A stretch of DNA of 64,000 nucleotides from Calliphora vicina (Eukaryota > Arthropoda > Insecta > Diptera > Calliphoridae): the NCBI RefSeq assembly GCF_958450345.1, contig NC_088780.1:38525667-38589666 (forward strand). Direction: 5' to 3'. Below the pieces are notes generated by a model, which saw only the letters and a list, made by a program, of their open reading frames with translations, did no database searches and was not told the DNA's origin. A program made the position numbers and the translations under genes. Below, piece by piece: positions 11,351 to 22,885 of the stretch (position 1 is the first letter of the stretch; each line of letters begins with the position of its first letter).

Positions 11351-13084
11351 TTTTCTATTTTATAAATATGTCTTACTATTTCTCTAACCGCAACTAGTTT
11401 CTACAACACATCTGTTCATACAGCTGTTCAAATACATTCTAACATATAAACTAAATAACTTTCCTACCCCATTTACTGTAGCTCTAGAATTCCTACAGAG
11501 TTCAATATATTCCCAAGAGTTAGTTCCCACTTTCAATGTTGTTGCTGGTTGGCTGTTGTTCAAGACATAAAGATAAATGTTTTATGTTTGTGTTGTAGTT
11601 ATTTTTTTGTTTATTATTTATTTCTAAACAAATGATGTTTATTTGCGCTTAATATGGAATTAACATTTTTTTGTGTTTTTTTTGTAAGCATTCAATTTAC
11701 ATTACAAATGTAACGTAAATTGTTGGTACTTTAGCTTTAAGCTAGATTTATTCAAGGGGGCTTTAAATACAAAAAGTTATTTGAGTTAAATAACTAAGAG
11801 GAGCTTTTCAGATGAATATAGACTGAAGAGCAATTTTATGCATTAAATGGTTTTTGGACATAGTTGAATGATTTTAAACTGAATTTCAATGGTGTAAATA
11901 TAGTTTTGGTGTCAAAAAACACTTATTTAAAGGAAATAAACCACCGTTTTTAAAAGGTAAAAATGTAACAATATTATCTAAAAATATAATATTTTTATAA
12001 ATAAATATATTTAAATAGACGCCAAAAACTCTGCGTGAATCTGTTTTTTTATATTTGTTTCATATTTAGTCAATATCTTCTTTAAAATAATGTATATTTT
12101 TCTTTTTTTATTTCAGGTAAGACTTGTTTCTATAACTTTTCAAATTATTTTGTAAGTATACTCAAGATTAACAGCTATTTTTTAAATTATTAAAAAGTAA
12201 ATAACACAGGTAAAAAATATTCATGTAGCTTTGGATCTACCTTAATTTTTCAATACTAACTGTCATAAATAAATTCGTGTGCCCGATTCGTATTTATATT
12301 TACATTTCTATAAATAACTTGATTTAAGCATTATGACCTCATCGTGAAAATGTTTTCACAATGACCGAAATGTGTTTTGTTATATTTTCAGTGAAACTTA
12401 TAACAGACGTAGTGAGAAATATACGTATATTTAAATTACTTTAAGTTGGCCATTAATGCCCTGAATAAGACATGGTTTCCAAAGGAATAAACGTAATCAT
12501 TTTAAGACCATAATGATGACTGTTACTTTAGTCTTGTTAAATTGCATTGTTTGAATAAAAGACAAATGACAAATCTTGACTTATAGTCTTGATTTATATA
12601 CTATACTCAGACGTCGTACCATCTCATATGAATCCTCCATCCATATGAAGACATTATATCTTTCTTTCTTTAAAGAAAGTTTCCAGGTTTAGGAACAGAA
12701 CACCTAAAATCCGGTAATTTTGATGGCCCACAAATAACAATTTTAATGAAAGTAATGATTTCATATATTCAATGAATGATTCATAAGCAGCGGCTTGGAT
12801 TTTTTTTGTTGCGGTTGTGAAAAATTTCTTAGGAATTCAGAAGGCTGAAAATTACGAGAAATTATTAATATACTTTTTATTTAGCTTTAAAAATCTTACA
12901 TGTGATATGAGCAAAAATGTACACTACCGGCACAGTCAGTTAGACAAGTCTCCAGAAAATATTGGATTGTATATCGAAGAACTAGGAGAACGATTCCATT
13001 AAGATTTGAAAGTAATAGAAGATATATACCAAGGTTGCTGGAATGGAAATATGATGACAGATTATCGTTGGGGTGATACCCCAT
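11351..13084. other. Unassigned stretch with a short LTR-like 3' end
   Basis: No gene is recognised. A fragment at about 11915-11967 (ATTTAAAGGAAATAAACCAC to TGTAACA) matches the 3' ends of the LTR-like repeats at 56.2 and 62.2 kb. The open frame at 12817-13002 matches nothing recognisable. Confidence 0.45.
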
Positions 13085-13556
13085 ACTCATCAGCTAACTA
13101 CAACTTATTGGCGAAGACTATCAAATGAGTATAATCTGACTAGATACATCATTCGGCTTCAGTCTTTTACAGCCTAATTATGGTAAATATAGCTTATGAA
13201 TACAATCCTAGGAGATAAATTCTTCAGCTCTCGTCGGCTAACTACAACTTATTGGCTATGAAGAGCTAATGAGTACAATCCGAAGAGATAAATGCTTCGG
13301 CTTTCGGTCGGCTAACGAATAATTGTAGGTAATGGATAAAATCCGAGGAGATATATTCTTCAGCTCTCATCGGCCAACATCTTATTGGCTAATACTAGCT
13401 AATGAGTACAATTCGACGATATAAATGCTCGGCCCAGGGTCGGCTAACGACTAATTATGTGCAATCCGAGGATATAAATTCTTCAGCTCTTATCGGCTAG
13501 GTAATGACAAAAATCGTAAGAGATAAATGCTTCAGCTCTTGGTCGGCTAATTACGG
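13085..13556. repeat. Degenerate tandem array (units ~50-75 bp)
   Basis: At least six units carry the motif (C/G)TCGGCTAA(C/T) at about 13233, 13307, 13370, 13438, 13492 and 13543. Each follows GAGATAAAT(T/G)CTTC(A/G)GCTC or a variant. Spacing shrinks from about 75 to 50 bp by small deletions. There is no open frame. Confidence 0.75.
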
Positions 13557-14159
13557 ATTTAAACAAGGATATTAGTACGCTATAAGAATTATAGCCTCGC
13601 ACTTGTAACTATATCGGGATTTTGAGTCTTGCTTCCCTTGTTCATGTTTTTCTTGGATGTCTTATATTAAAATTCACATAAACTGTTTGGGAATTATAAA
13701 CAAAAATATATTAATATATATTGTATTAGTATTAATTAAGTTCAGCCCCTCATCGCTGAAGATGATTTTAAATTGGCGAAGAGCGTGAAACGTTTCCCGA
13801 ACAGAAAGCCTATTTTGATAAAACGTCTTTTCACGTCATGTTGAGCGCTATATTAGTCCATGATGATATGCCAAAAAAACTAAATAAATGTCTGGCAATT
13901 CGACAGATATAGCTTCAACAATATGGCCACTATCATCTTTCATATAACACAGCCAAAACAAAAACTGTGTTGGACTTTCCAAATAAATAAAAAATATTTT
14001 TTTTGATTCAATAGGACTGGAAGAGCGCTTTCGAATGATATCCGATATTGTATGTGTTGTTTTGGGGGGAAAATAGAAATATTTTCAAAAAATTAAAAAA
14101 AATTTTTTTTGGAAAATGCTCCGAACGAACGGTTATCACTAGACCCAAAATATTTTGAT
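13557..14159. other. Unassigned stretch
   Basis: It contains ordinary AT-rich sequence. A more GC-balanced patch at 13740-13860 might be decayed transposon coding sequence, but I cannot assign it. Confidence 0.3.
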
Positions 14160-15010
14160 TAAAAACATTGTTTAAATTTAAAAATTGTTTATGCTTAAGG
14201 CCTGTAAAATTTTTTACTGGGAATTTTTGATGATAAGAAAAAATGTTGTCATTTACGTATGAGTAATAAATAAATAATGATAATTCGTATATTACTCATA
14301 CGCATAACAATCACATTTATAAGAAAAACAAGTAAGAAAGTATGGTCGGTCAAGCCCGACCATATAATACCCTACACCAAGTAAATGAGTAAAAATATTT
14401 TTCTTTTAAAATACCAATAATTTATATTCGTGAGTGATTTTCGGAAGTGGGCCTTATATGGGAGCTATGACCAATTATGTACCGATCACAATGAAATTAG
14501 GTCGTGTGATTTATGTCTATATGAAAGTTATTTATGTTGAATTTTGTGTATATATCAAAATTTTTAAGTGATTTAAGCACGTTAAAGTGATTTTCGGAAG
14601 CGGGTCTATATGGGAGCTATGACCAATTATGGACCGATCGTAACAAAATTTGGTGACATGACATATGTACCAAATTTTATCGAAATATCTTCAAAATTGC
14701 GACCTGTACTCTGCGCACAAGTTTTACATGGACAGCCAACCAACCAGCCAGACTGACGGACGGACATCATTTAATCGACTCAGAAAGTGATTCTAAGTCG
14801 ATCGGTATACTAGACCAATATTTTTGGGCGTCATACACATCTGCACAGACGCATTATACCCTCCCTACTATGGTGTAGGGTATAATTATACTAATTGGGT
14901 ATTAATAGAAACCAGGTTAAGGATTACTTACTGTGGTGCATTCTCGATTCAAATGGACAAATATTTTTACAGAAATGGAAGTTAATTCAATAACATTATA
15001 AAAACGTTGT
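14160..15010. repeat. Repeat G copy 2, split by family A copy A4
   Basis: The left part (14160-14327) and right part (14889-15010) align with the intact copy at 8150-8530. The interruption lies after AAGAAAAA and before TTATACTAATTG or TACTAATTG. Confidence 0.75.
14328..14888 (+). mobile_element. Family A repeat (copy A4), both ends present
   Basis: The 5' end is ACAAGTAAGAAAGTATGGTC followed by the hairpin GGTCAAGCCCGACC and ATACCCTACACC. The 3' end is the hairpin TATACCCTCCC...GTGTAGGGTATAA. Its interior has the GACCGATC, TCGACTCAGAAAGTGATT and GACGGACGGACATC blocks. Comparison with repeat G copy 1 defines both ends to within a few bases, because of A/T ambiguity. Confidence 0.85.
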
Positions 15011-15465
15011 TGATATATTTCAAAAGAATATTGCTTGTTTCTCATTGTTTATATGTAAGTCCCTTTGTCTTTAGTTGTTTGTCGAATTTCAGAAACAATT
15101 GGTCTGTTCAGTAACAGAAAACTATTACGAATTTTTGTTAGTTATTATTACTTATTTAAATTTAAAATTATGAAAAATTTTATGCAATTAAATATATATG
15201 AACATTTATTCGTTTTATTCGATTATTCTACATAAAATTGTTCGAATTATTCGTTATTCGAAAATGGCCATTTTTAAATTGTTCGAATAATTATTCGTAA
15301 GAAATTATTCGATTAATCGAACGATCATTAGTCGAATGAATACCTTACTACATACACATCGTATGAGGTACCTATAAACAAAATTGGTTTTCCATATCAA
15401 AAATAGAAACTCTGTTTTATAATTTCATTTCTACCACAAACAATATAAAATGTCGAAAATAATAA
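15011..15465. repeat. ATTCG-rich decayed repeat
   Basis: At 15180-15350 many overlapping 'TTATTCGAATAATTCG'-like palindromic motifs occur. The same type appears at 29330-29455. No ORF is seen. The element boundaries cannot be fixed. Confidence 0.5.
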
Positions 15466-15467
15466 AA

Positions 15468-16090
15468 AACAAGTAAGAGACCTATATTCGGCTGAGACCT
15501 ATAAAATACAAATTTTTAATATTTTTTTTCAAAATTGTTTTAGAAAATTTAAAAAAAATTTTCCAAAATTGTTGTTTTTTTTTTCATTTTTTAAAATTTA
15601 TTTTTTAAATTTAATTTTTTTTTTTTAATTTCTAAGATTTTTTTAAAATTATTAGTTAAAAAAATATTTGACAAACAAATTTTTTTGTTAAAAAAAATTA
15701 GGGTTAAAAAATATTTTTGCCGATTTTGACCAATTGTAGGTCCACATACATATACATCGTTGCAATGGACTTTGACATATCTATAATTAGATATTCATAT
15801 TGTCTATATTAATGACTTAGTAATCCAGATATAGATACAAAAAATAGGGCAAATATCGAGGTTGTCCCGGTTTTTTCCTTATATCTAAGTCATTTGTACG
15901 CTTGGGCCGATTTTCTCGATTTTAGATAGCGACCGGGCTACGGAATGTTGATTTCAACATACAGACGGACATGGCTATATTGACTTCGCTATCTATAACG
16001 ATGCAGAATATATATACTGGAAAAATGTAGAAATTACAAACGGAATGACAAACTTATATGCCCTTGCCACTCATGATGTGGGGTATAACA
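15468..16090 (+). mobile_element. Family B repeat (copy B3)
   Basis: It begins AACAAGTAAGAGACCTATAT and TTCGGCTGAG. The A/T homopolymer-rich region follows, then the CGATTTTGACCAATTGTAGG block, the CAGATATAGATAC block and GACTTCGCTATCTATAACG. It ends with a degraded 3' hairpin (TTATATGCCCTTGCCACTC...GTGGGGTATAAC). Because it is not interrupted, it is the reference for B1 and B2. Confidence 0.8.
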
Positions 16091-16154
16091 ATATTTTTTT
16101 ATATTTGTGCACATTTTTTGAAAAAAAAGTGTTAAACAATATTATAAAATTTTA

Positions 16155-17091
16155 CAGTACAACACATGATTTTGGGACTCAATTGCACGTGAAAGTAGCC
16201 CCAAAAATAAGAACTTCTGCATCATTAGTTTTGTCAAGTTGGCTGCCGTGATTTGTGTCTATATGAAAAATTTTCGGAAGCGTGTCTTATATGGGAGCTA
16301 TGACTAATTATGGACCGATCATAAAAAAATTTGGTACATATAATTTGTTCGGCCCAAGGACCAATTCTGTTGAAATTGGTTGAAATCGGTTCATTATTTC
16401 ACCTAGCCCCCATACAAATGTACTCCAGAAATTGGACTTTATCGGTAATAAATGTTTAATTTATATATGTATCTACACAAATTTCGCTCCAAATAAGTTT
16501 TATATATACAAAATTCATGTCAAAAAAAAAGTTATTATGATCGGTCCATAATTAGTCATAGCTCCCATATAAGACACGCTTCCGAAAATCACTTTAAAGT
16601 GCATAAATCTGTTAAAAATGATGGTATACATACAAAATTAATGATAAATAACTTTCATATAGACACAAATCACACGACCTAATTTCATGGTGATCGGTCC
16701 ATAATTGGATTTGTAATCCAGTTATTGAGCAAAAAAGGTGAAAAATTGTTAAAAAAATTAAAAAAATGGGCATTTTTGCGATTTTTAAGGTACTGGATGC
16801 ACCTTTTTCGGGTAGGTATGTTACGTAATTTTTTTCTACTATTCAATATCTACAACTTTGCTTCAGCCACAAAAGAGATATTCCGTACGGTATACGAGAT
16901 ATAACCATGCTAAAATATAGAAAAAGTGATAAAAATCCACCTTGAAGAAAAAAAATTCGTATGGCCATTAAACTATTACGGCAACCAACTTGACAATACT
17001 AATGATGCAGAAATTCTTATTTTTGGGGCCACTTTCACGTGCAATTGTCAGAATTGAGTCCCAAAGCAATTAACTGAAAAATGTTGTACTG
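16155..17091. mobile_element. Foldback/MITE element with ~100-bp TIRs, hosting family A copy A5
   Basis: 16155-16250 and the reverse complement of 16975-17091 share CAGTACAACA, TTTGGGACTCAATT, GCACGTGAAAGT, CCCCAAAAATAAGAA, TTCTGCATCATTAGT and TTGTCAAGTTGG. The left end is preceded by TA; the right end is followed by TG, so the TA duplication is not clean. The interior has no coding capacity. A family A fragment occupies 16250-16712. Confidence 0.8.
16250..16712 (-). mobile_element. Family A fragment (copy A5)
   Basis: It contains the GGAGCTATGACTAATTATGG, TCGGCCCAAGGACC, CACCTAGCCCCCATAC, ATTGGACTTTATCGGT and TTTCATGGTGATCGGTCC modules. The segment from 16330 is in reverse order. The first ~80 bp is in forward order, so the copy is rearranged. 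Neither terminal hairpin is present. Confidence 0.7.
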
Positions 17092-18228
17092 TGTTTTATG
17101 TGTTAATGAATTAAAATGAACTGAACTATATTTTGTAAACAATTTTCAGTTAAATTTCCGAGACTTTTGATGCATTTACATCTCTCACAAGGGAGAGAGT
17201 GTAATAGTGCAAAAGAGAGAGTCGGACTACTTGTTATACTTTGTTTTGAATGTATTAATACACAGTGTTGTCGTCTGTAAATACTTTTAAAAATACTCAA
17301 CATTTTTCATTCTAATCGTGATAGGGTATTTTACAAGTATTGAGCATAAATTGCATCTACTGTGAAAAAAATCGAATAAAGTTCTCATTAGGAATACGTG
17401 TAATATGAGTAATTTTTCATAAAATATTACGCAAATACATATGTATGTATGTGAATTGATTTAAAATAACTGGCAAACATTTAAAATTCTATTAGAACAT
17501 TTTCTTGTGCAATATAAATTATTGTTCTATGACTTAAGGCTAAATTTAAAATTCCTTAGCAAGTATAATAACATAATTATGTACATATTTCGATGCTGTT
17601 CAAAATTCCTTTAACAAAACCAAGATTATATGTATTTTTTTCCAAACAAATGCTCCAGTCAAATGTTCTTATTTATTCAGCAGAGACAATATTAATTCTA
17701 TATTACAACAATATTAACATATTTTAAATTTCCCCATTAGATTTAAATACATTATTCTTCATTTCATAAACATATAATTTCCGTCCTTTAAGGAGTCATT
17801 TATATAAGAATTTAAAAAAAAATAAAGATAATAAAATACATTTCCTTTTTTTTTGGTTTTTGTTTGCTTATGTTGCTGGTTAAAAACAGAAGAGAAATGT
17901 GCCATATTTGTTAATTTCACATACAAAAGGATATAAACGGAAAAACTCTCACACACATTTTCATAATGTTGACATTTTTATGATTTGTCTTAATAATTTT
18001 ATTTCTCTGAAGTATTAAAATACGCAAACAAACAAACACACACACAAAAGCAGAGGAAAGGGAAGTACTTATTCATATATATTAGGGTGGCCTATACTTT
18101 GTACTTTTTCGATTGTTTTCAGTCATGTAGAAAAAAAATTCTAAGAATTTGAGCAAATTTTTGAGTTTGTGATCAAAGAGTAAATTAATTTTTGAACCTT
18201 TGCTCTTCTGAATTGGATAATATTTGTT
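17092..18228. other. Unassigned AT-rich stretch
   Basis: No gene is recognised. A GGGTGGCC motif at 18084-18100 (TTAGGGTGGCCTATAC) resembles the ends of short insect MITEs (compare 44118 and 60368), but I find no matching opposite end. Confidence 0.35.
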
Positions 18229-18761
18229 ATATGAGGAGCCGCAGAACAAAAGGTACTTTATCCCATCTTATCAAAAATTGGTTTTTGGTATTTTTATAAT
18301 ATTTGTGTTGAAATCTTCTAGAAACAATCAAGTCAGCAAAATTTTTTTAATTTTTTTACTAAGTAAATGGGTTCTAATACAATTTGTACTTAATAAAACG
18401 TACAACACTAGTATAAAACAAAAAAAAAATTATTTAATTTCATATGTAATTTGTTTACATATTAGATCAGGATTAAAAAAATTCATTTAAAATACTATCG
18501 TTTAAAAAAACTCATAAAAAACATTCTTTTTATTTTTGATTTTAACAAAACGTACTTTTTTTCTTTATTTTTTTCCGATATTAAAATGGTTTTATATCAA
18601 ACATCATTAACAATTAATGTGGTGACTTATGGCAGTTAGATGTATTTATTGATAAGTAAGAAACTTGTTACCATTTCCAGGTTCATGCAGTTTTTTAAGG
18701 GGGTGAAATAAATAAAACTAATTTTCCCAAAAAGTAGCTTTTGTTCTGCGCCTCCTCATAT
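18229..18761. mobile_element. MITE with ~30-bp TIR (family H)
   Basis: The left end ATATGAGGAGCCGCAGAACA (continuing AAAGGTACTTT) and the right end (reverse complement ATATGAGGAGGCGCAGAACA, continuing AAAGCTACTTT) are near-identical over about 31 bp. The interior is A/T-rich. An open frame at 18224-18490 is low-complexity and probably not a gene. A related left end lies at 37296. No target duplication is clear. Confidence 0.8.
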
Positions 18762-19039
18762 GTACATGTTTTTCATGGCTATACAAGATTTAAAGTTCTC
18801 CAGAATTTCGAAATTCCCTTTAGTTGGGTGCTAAATAGCTAAAGTAAAACTGCAAATAACTTTAGATCTGTTATTCAGATTTTATCCTATTTAATGTCAT
18901 ATTAAAGCTAACGATTCGTAGATTTTGAAATTTCTAGAAATAAATAGAGCATCAGAACAAGATAAAGCATTGAAACAATATATATTCTATTATCCAAAGA
19001 TTTTCCTTAAATATAAGTTATTAAACGACTAAAAAATAT
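18762..19039. other. Unassigned AT-rich stretch
   Basis: Nothing recognisable is seen. Confidence 0.3.
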
Positions 19040-19830
19040 TGGATACTCTATTCCAAAGTGAAACGTATCATAGAGAGAGCGTTCTGCATCAATCGAAACA
19101 AATATTAGTCGGATAGGGCACAGTCTGGAGTATAAGGCGGGTGAGGCAAAACTTCCCAACCATTTCATTCTAAATACTTTTTAACAGGTATTGCAATATG
19201 TGGCCGAGCGTTTTCATGATGGAATATTACGGTTTCATGTCCGGCCTCATATTCTGGGTGTTTTTCGGCCAATGCTCTCTTTAAACGAATCAGTAAAGAT
19301 CATATATGATCTTTAACGCTTCGGGTTATCGTAATTGAGCCATTCTTAATCACAAATAATGATTCGGTCTAAAAATCATTTTCGTTTATAGCGCTGAAGC
19401 AGCAATTCAGACATACACAATCGTCTTCAATTCGTATTGTACCCAGTTTCTCTACTTTTGGATGAATCCTGTTGATCGCAAACATTTTTAAATTGCTGTT
19501 TGAATCGCTCTTAATAATTTTGAAAGCTCCTGTTGACTTTTAAAATAATTTTCATGGAGTGATGCCTCTAATTCTGATCATAAGCTTCGGTGAGCAGTCG
19601 TTGTGCTTCAGTGGCACATTTTTTTTTCTAATTAAATAAGTAAAGCAAACCTTGCCGCATATGACGCTTATTTGGCACAAAATTCGACGTTTCCGAAGCA
19701 AAAAAAAAAACGTTGTTATTTACACTATAATGTTCAATAACTAAGTAGAAATAAATAACAGATATGCACTGTTAAAAATGACATATAAATTATTATAAAT
19801 AAATCCCGCATTTTTAAGTCATATACCCAA
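19040..19830 (-). pseudogene. mariner relic (copy 3), 5' end intact, 3' truncated
   Basis: The element runs on the reverse strand. Its TIR at 19811-19830 reads TTGGGTATATGACTTAAAAA and is followed on the given strand by TA. The coding remnants, in order, are an ATEAQRLL-like start near 19610, helix-turn-helix (~19450-19560), a NGSITITRSVK segment (~19310-19345, the WIHYDNPKRKK position), the C-terminal catalytic block readable as HHENARPH (~19210), then LPHPPYTPDCALSDYYLFRS (~19115-19170) and MQNALSMIR (~19080). The third catalytic residue region PDxxxSDYYLF is readable, but the usual Asp/Asn positions are altered. It is cut at about 19040 before the C-terminal WEK motif. Confidence 0.85.
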
Positions 19831-19832
19831 TA

Positions 19833-20389
19833 TATTGTACTATTTATTAAAAGTTACTCATATTCTCATAAGGTGTTACATTTTTAACGATCACACAAAA
19901 ACAAAAATCATTACTATTTTATACAATTTTCTTTCATGCTTCTCAATATTCTGAAACTATACTTTTTGCATCCATTTTAACACTTTTAGTTAAAAAAGTA
20001 CATAAACTATTTCATTAACACAAACGAACTTCAAAAACAATAACAAGAACCCTTTAATAAAACTGAGGGTGAATCAGTTATATTTTCGGTTTTTTAGGGC
20101 AATATTATTTGAAAAGAGCTCGCTCAGAAAAGCTCAGAAAAGAACTGAAGAAAGGCATCATTTATGCCAGAAAATAAAACACCATAAGGGAACCAGCGAA
20201 AACTTTACTTACTTAGTAAGCCAGCAAGTAATATTGCAGACAAGGCATAACTACTTATTATTTGACTGAAACACTACTTACCTTTGTTCGAGATTTTTAA
20301 AAAATTCATGAGTCAAGCTTACAAATGTACTTACAATCAGTTAAGAAATAAGTAGTAAATTCACAACAAAAATATGTAGCTAAAAAAAC
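19833..20389. other. Unassigned stretch
   Basis: A short open frame at 20069-20269 matches nothing I recognise. No repeat boundary is seen. Confidence 0.3.
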
Positions 20390-20700
20390 ACAAAAAATAT
20401 TGCCTTGTGTGGGAATCGAACAGTCACATTATTTGCTTGTGTTTGATAGTCAAGCTGCTAACTCACTGCTCCATGTACGAGTTATTTTATTTTACGTTAA
20501 CAATAGTTTTAACATCAACATATAAATAAATATGATATTTACAAAAAAATTAATGGCTTTGACTGGTGGCCTCCCGTTTTCCAGTCAAACACACTAGATA
20601 GCTGTGCTAAATGCAAAAGTTCATTACCAACCTGTATAAAAATAAGTACTTATTCTAGTAAATAAAATAATGTGCTGGGTAACCACCATTTTTATAAACT
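20390..20700 (-). repeat. tRNA-derived SINE-like sequence
   Basis: On the reverse strand 20400-20475 resembles a decayed tRNA head, with an A-box-like GTGAGTTAGCAGC and a B-box-like TGTTCGATTCCCACAC. A second tRNA-like unit at 20560-20610 (TTAGCACAGCTATCTAG...ACTGG) is followed by a body shared with 56282-56440 (CTGGGTAACCA). The acceptor stem does not close, so this is not a functional tRNA. Confidence 0.55.
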
Positions 20701-21257
20701 TTATCTTCTATTAATTCTTGAACGTTATTTATTCAAATGTATTAGTCAACTTGGATATCAGAAAGAGAATAATTGATACGATTAGGATCCTTTGAAGAAG
20801 GATATATATAAAAATGCATGTACTGAATTTTTGTATTTTGTTTTAATCAAAATTAGTTCATAATTATATATAATGAAAAAACATGACAAAAATTGGAAAA
20901 AGCCTTTTAAGGATGTCATAAGATAATGGTTACTTTTGTAAACTCTTAAGAAAATCAATTGAAACATAAACTGGTAAATATCATTTATATTTTAAAACTT
21001 AAATCCGTTTTTCATAAGAAAATTATCTGAAACATAAACCTAGATATAAGTCAGTCCAAATATTCTACATTTTCAATCAAGAATCGGGTTTCCATATTAA
21101 TTTTAAATGAAACATAAATGTGGCTATAATTCTGTAAATAGTGTTCCAATTGAAAAAGGACGATTATCTGTGATCACTTTATTCAAACAAAAATCGAATA
21201 AGTCGGTAAAAAGTACCCCAATGGACCAAATTTTCATATGAAAATAAAATTAAACAT
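20701..21257. other. Unassigned AT-rich stretch
   Basis: The sequence at 21060-21250 includes a segment ('TTTTCAATCAAGAATCG', 'AAACATAAATGTGGC') similar in style to 2190-2260. No gene is seen. Confidence 0.3.
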
Positions 21258-21258
21258 A

Positions 21259-21736
21259 CAGTGTTGGCCACCAATTTAAGACAAATACTTGAATTTTTTT
21301 CATCAACTGAATTTTAAGTGCGATAGAGCCAAAAAAATTAAAAATGTTTGGAAAAATCGGTAAAACATATATGGACAAAGATATGTGGAAATACTTTGAC
21401 CCACCTCAGCGAACATCCGCTGTTAATAACATGATATGACCGAAACTAATGGAACTAAAAATACGAAATTTGGTCCGAATATTTTATAATAATAAAATTA
21501 TAATGATGTAAATGTGAGAAAATATGTTTATTTAAAAAAAAAATTTGTTGGTCAAGTTGTAGAAAAATGTTATGTGTTCATGGTGAATATGTATGAATTG
21601 ACACAGTTGAATAAAACACACTTGTGTGTTAAAACAGTCCTCATGCATACATATTTGTGGAAATATTTGAAAAAATAATTGACAATTACATGGAATTTAG
21701 CAAACAATTTTTGTCTTAAATTCCTGGCCACCACTG
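21259..21736. mobile_element. Tc1/mariner-type MITE, family F copy 1
   Basis: It is bounded by TA on both sides (21257-21258; 21737-21738). The left end is CAGTGTTGGCCACCAATTTA (then AGACAAA); the right end reverse complement is CAGTGGTGGCCAGGAATTTA (then AGACAAA). Copy 2 at 26370-26893 is about 90% alike by eye apart from a small internal deletion here. The 2-bp TA duplication and CAGTG end fit a Tc1/mariner-mobilised non-autonomous element. No ORF is credible. Confidence 0.9.
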
Positions 21737-21924
21737 TACATATGACTACAAGTGGGCAAATAGTGTCCCAATTCCATCAAGTTACAATTTACTCAGTTTT
21801 AAAAGTACCTAATTTCATGATTCTAGATTCATAACTATGTAAAATTCAAAAAGTGTCATTATGAATAAGAAAAAGTTCGCACTTAGAAACAAATACATAT
21901 ATAAAATTTCATGCTTCACAGCTT

Positions 21925-22256
21925 CTCATAAAAAAAATCGGGTTAAAAAGTATTTTTCCCGATTTTGACCCATTGTAGGTCCGACTTATATGGCCTTATT
22001 TATCATTAGAATTACATATTGTCTATATTAATGAGTTAGTAATCCAGATATAGATCAAAAGTAGGTAAAAAATCGAGGTTGTCTTGGTTTTTTCCTTATA
22101 TCTTAGCCATTTGTGGCCCGATTTTCTCGATTTTAAATAGCAACCGAACCGGATCTGTAATGGATATATTTATGAATCATATATGTATGTTATTTGGGGT
22201 CTACGGAAAATTGATTTCAACATACAGACTAACATTGCGACTTCGCTATCTAATTT
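21925..22256 (+). mobile_element. Family B fragment (copy B4)
   Basis: It contains the CGATTTTGACCCATTGTAGG, TAATCCAGATATAGATCAAA, CGAGGTTGTC, CGATTTTCTCGATTTTAAAT and GACTTCGCTATCTA modules in family B order. Both terminal hairpins are missing. Confidence 0.75.
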
Positions 22257-22507
22257 CATGTTTCTAGGTCAATTACACAGGTCAACAGCAAAAAAGGCTT
22301 CACTAACCACTATATAGATTTGATGCATCATGGTTACCTAAGTACAAAAATGGTAACATTTTTAAATTCTATGATAGATTTTTTTAAACAAATTCTTTTC
22401 TGAAATTGTGAATTTTTTTTAGATGTTTCTCCACATAATTTATGATAACTCAAAAAGGGTTAGTCTGATATTATTGAAATAGACTTGGAAAAGTTCAAAT
22501 TTACATA

Positions 22508-22885
22508 ACCTTTAATCTGTTTATATATTGCGTTTTGGGCTATCAGACAAAGAATGTAGTCAATATCTTTAATAGAGACAAGGTTCCTCAGCCAATGTTT
22601 AGGGTTGAGTTAGAGCCTGATGATGGGAAATTAAAAAAGAATGAAACTCACCCTATATACACTCTAAGATATTTGTTGAATCGTAGAGTAAATATAGAGG
22701 AACCTCTTAAGCGTAATCGTCCAGTTCAGTGTAGTAATTGTCAGGAATTTGGACATACACGTAATTATTGTACCCTACGCACAGTATGTGTTGTATGCGG
22801 AGGCCTGCACTCTTCGTCACAATGTGATATAGTTGAGAATGGTCTCAGTAGGAAATGTGGTAACTGCGCACAGTGGGGGATCTGA
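22508..22885 (+). pseudogene. Jockey-type non-LTR retrotransposon ORF1 fragment (CCHC zinc knuckles)
   Basis: This open stretch of about 120 codons encodes the C-terminal part of an ORF1p/Gag-like nucleic-acid-binding protein. It has a VxNIFN...PxPMFRVEL block, KNETHPIYTLRYLLNRRV, then zinc-knuckle spacing: CSNCQEFGHTRNYC (C-x2-C-x4-H-x4-C, codons ~68-82), CVVCGGLHSSSQC (C-x2-C-x3-H-x4/5-C) and a third, incomplete CGNC. ORF1 proteins of this type coat retrotransposon RNA as a ribonucleoprotein in the cytoplasm before target-primed reverse transcription. The reading is cut at 22885 in the third knuckle; no ORF2 follows. It is open at the 5' side without a clear start, so it is a truncated fragment. 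The Jockey-clade call rests on the knuckle arrangement and the preceding conserved block. Confidence 0.8.

Noticed and set aside
13740..13860. Possible mariner coding remnant
   Set aside because: No transposase motif could be read in any frame with confidence.
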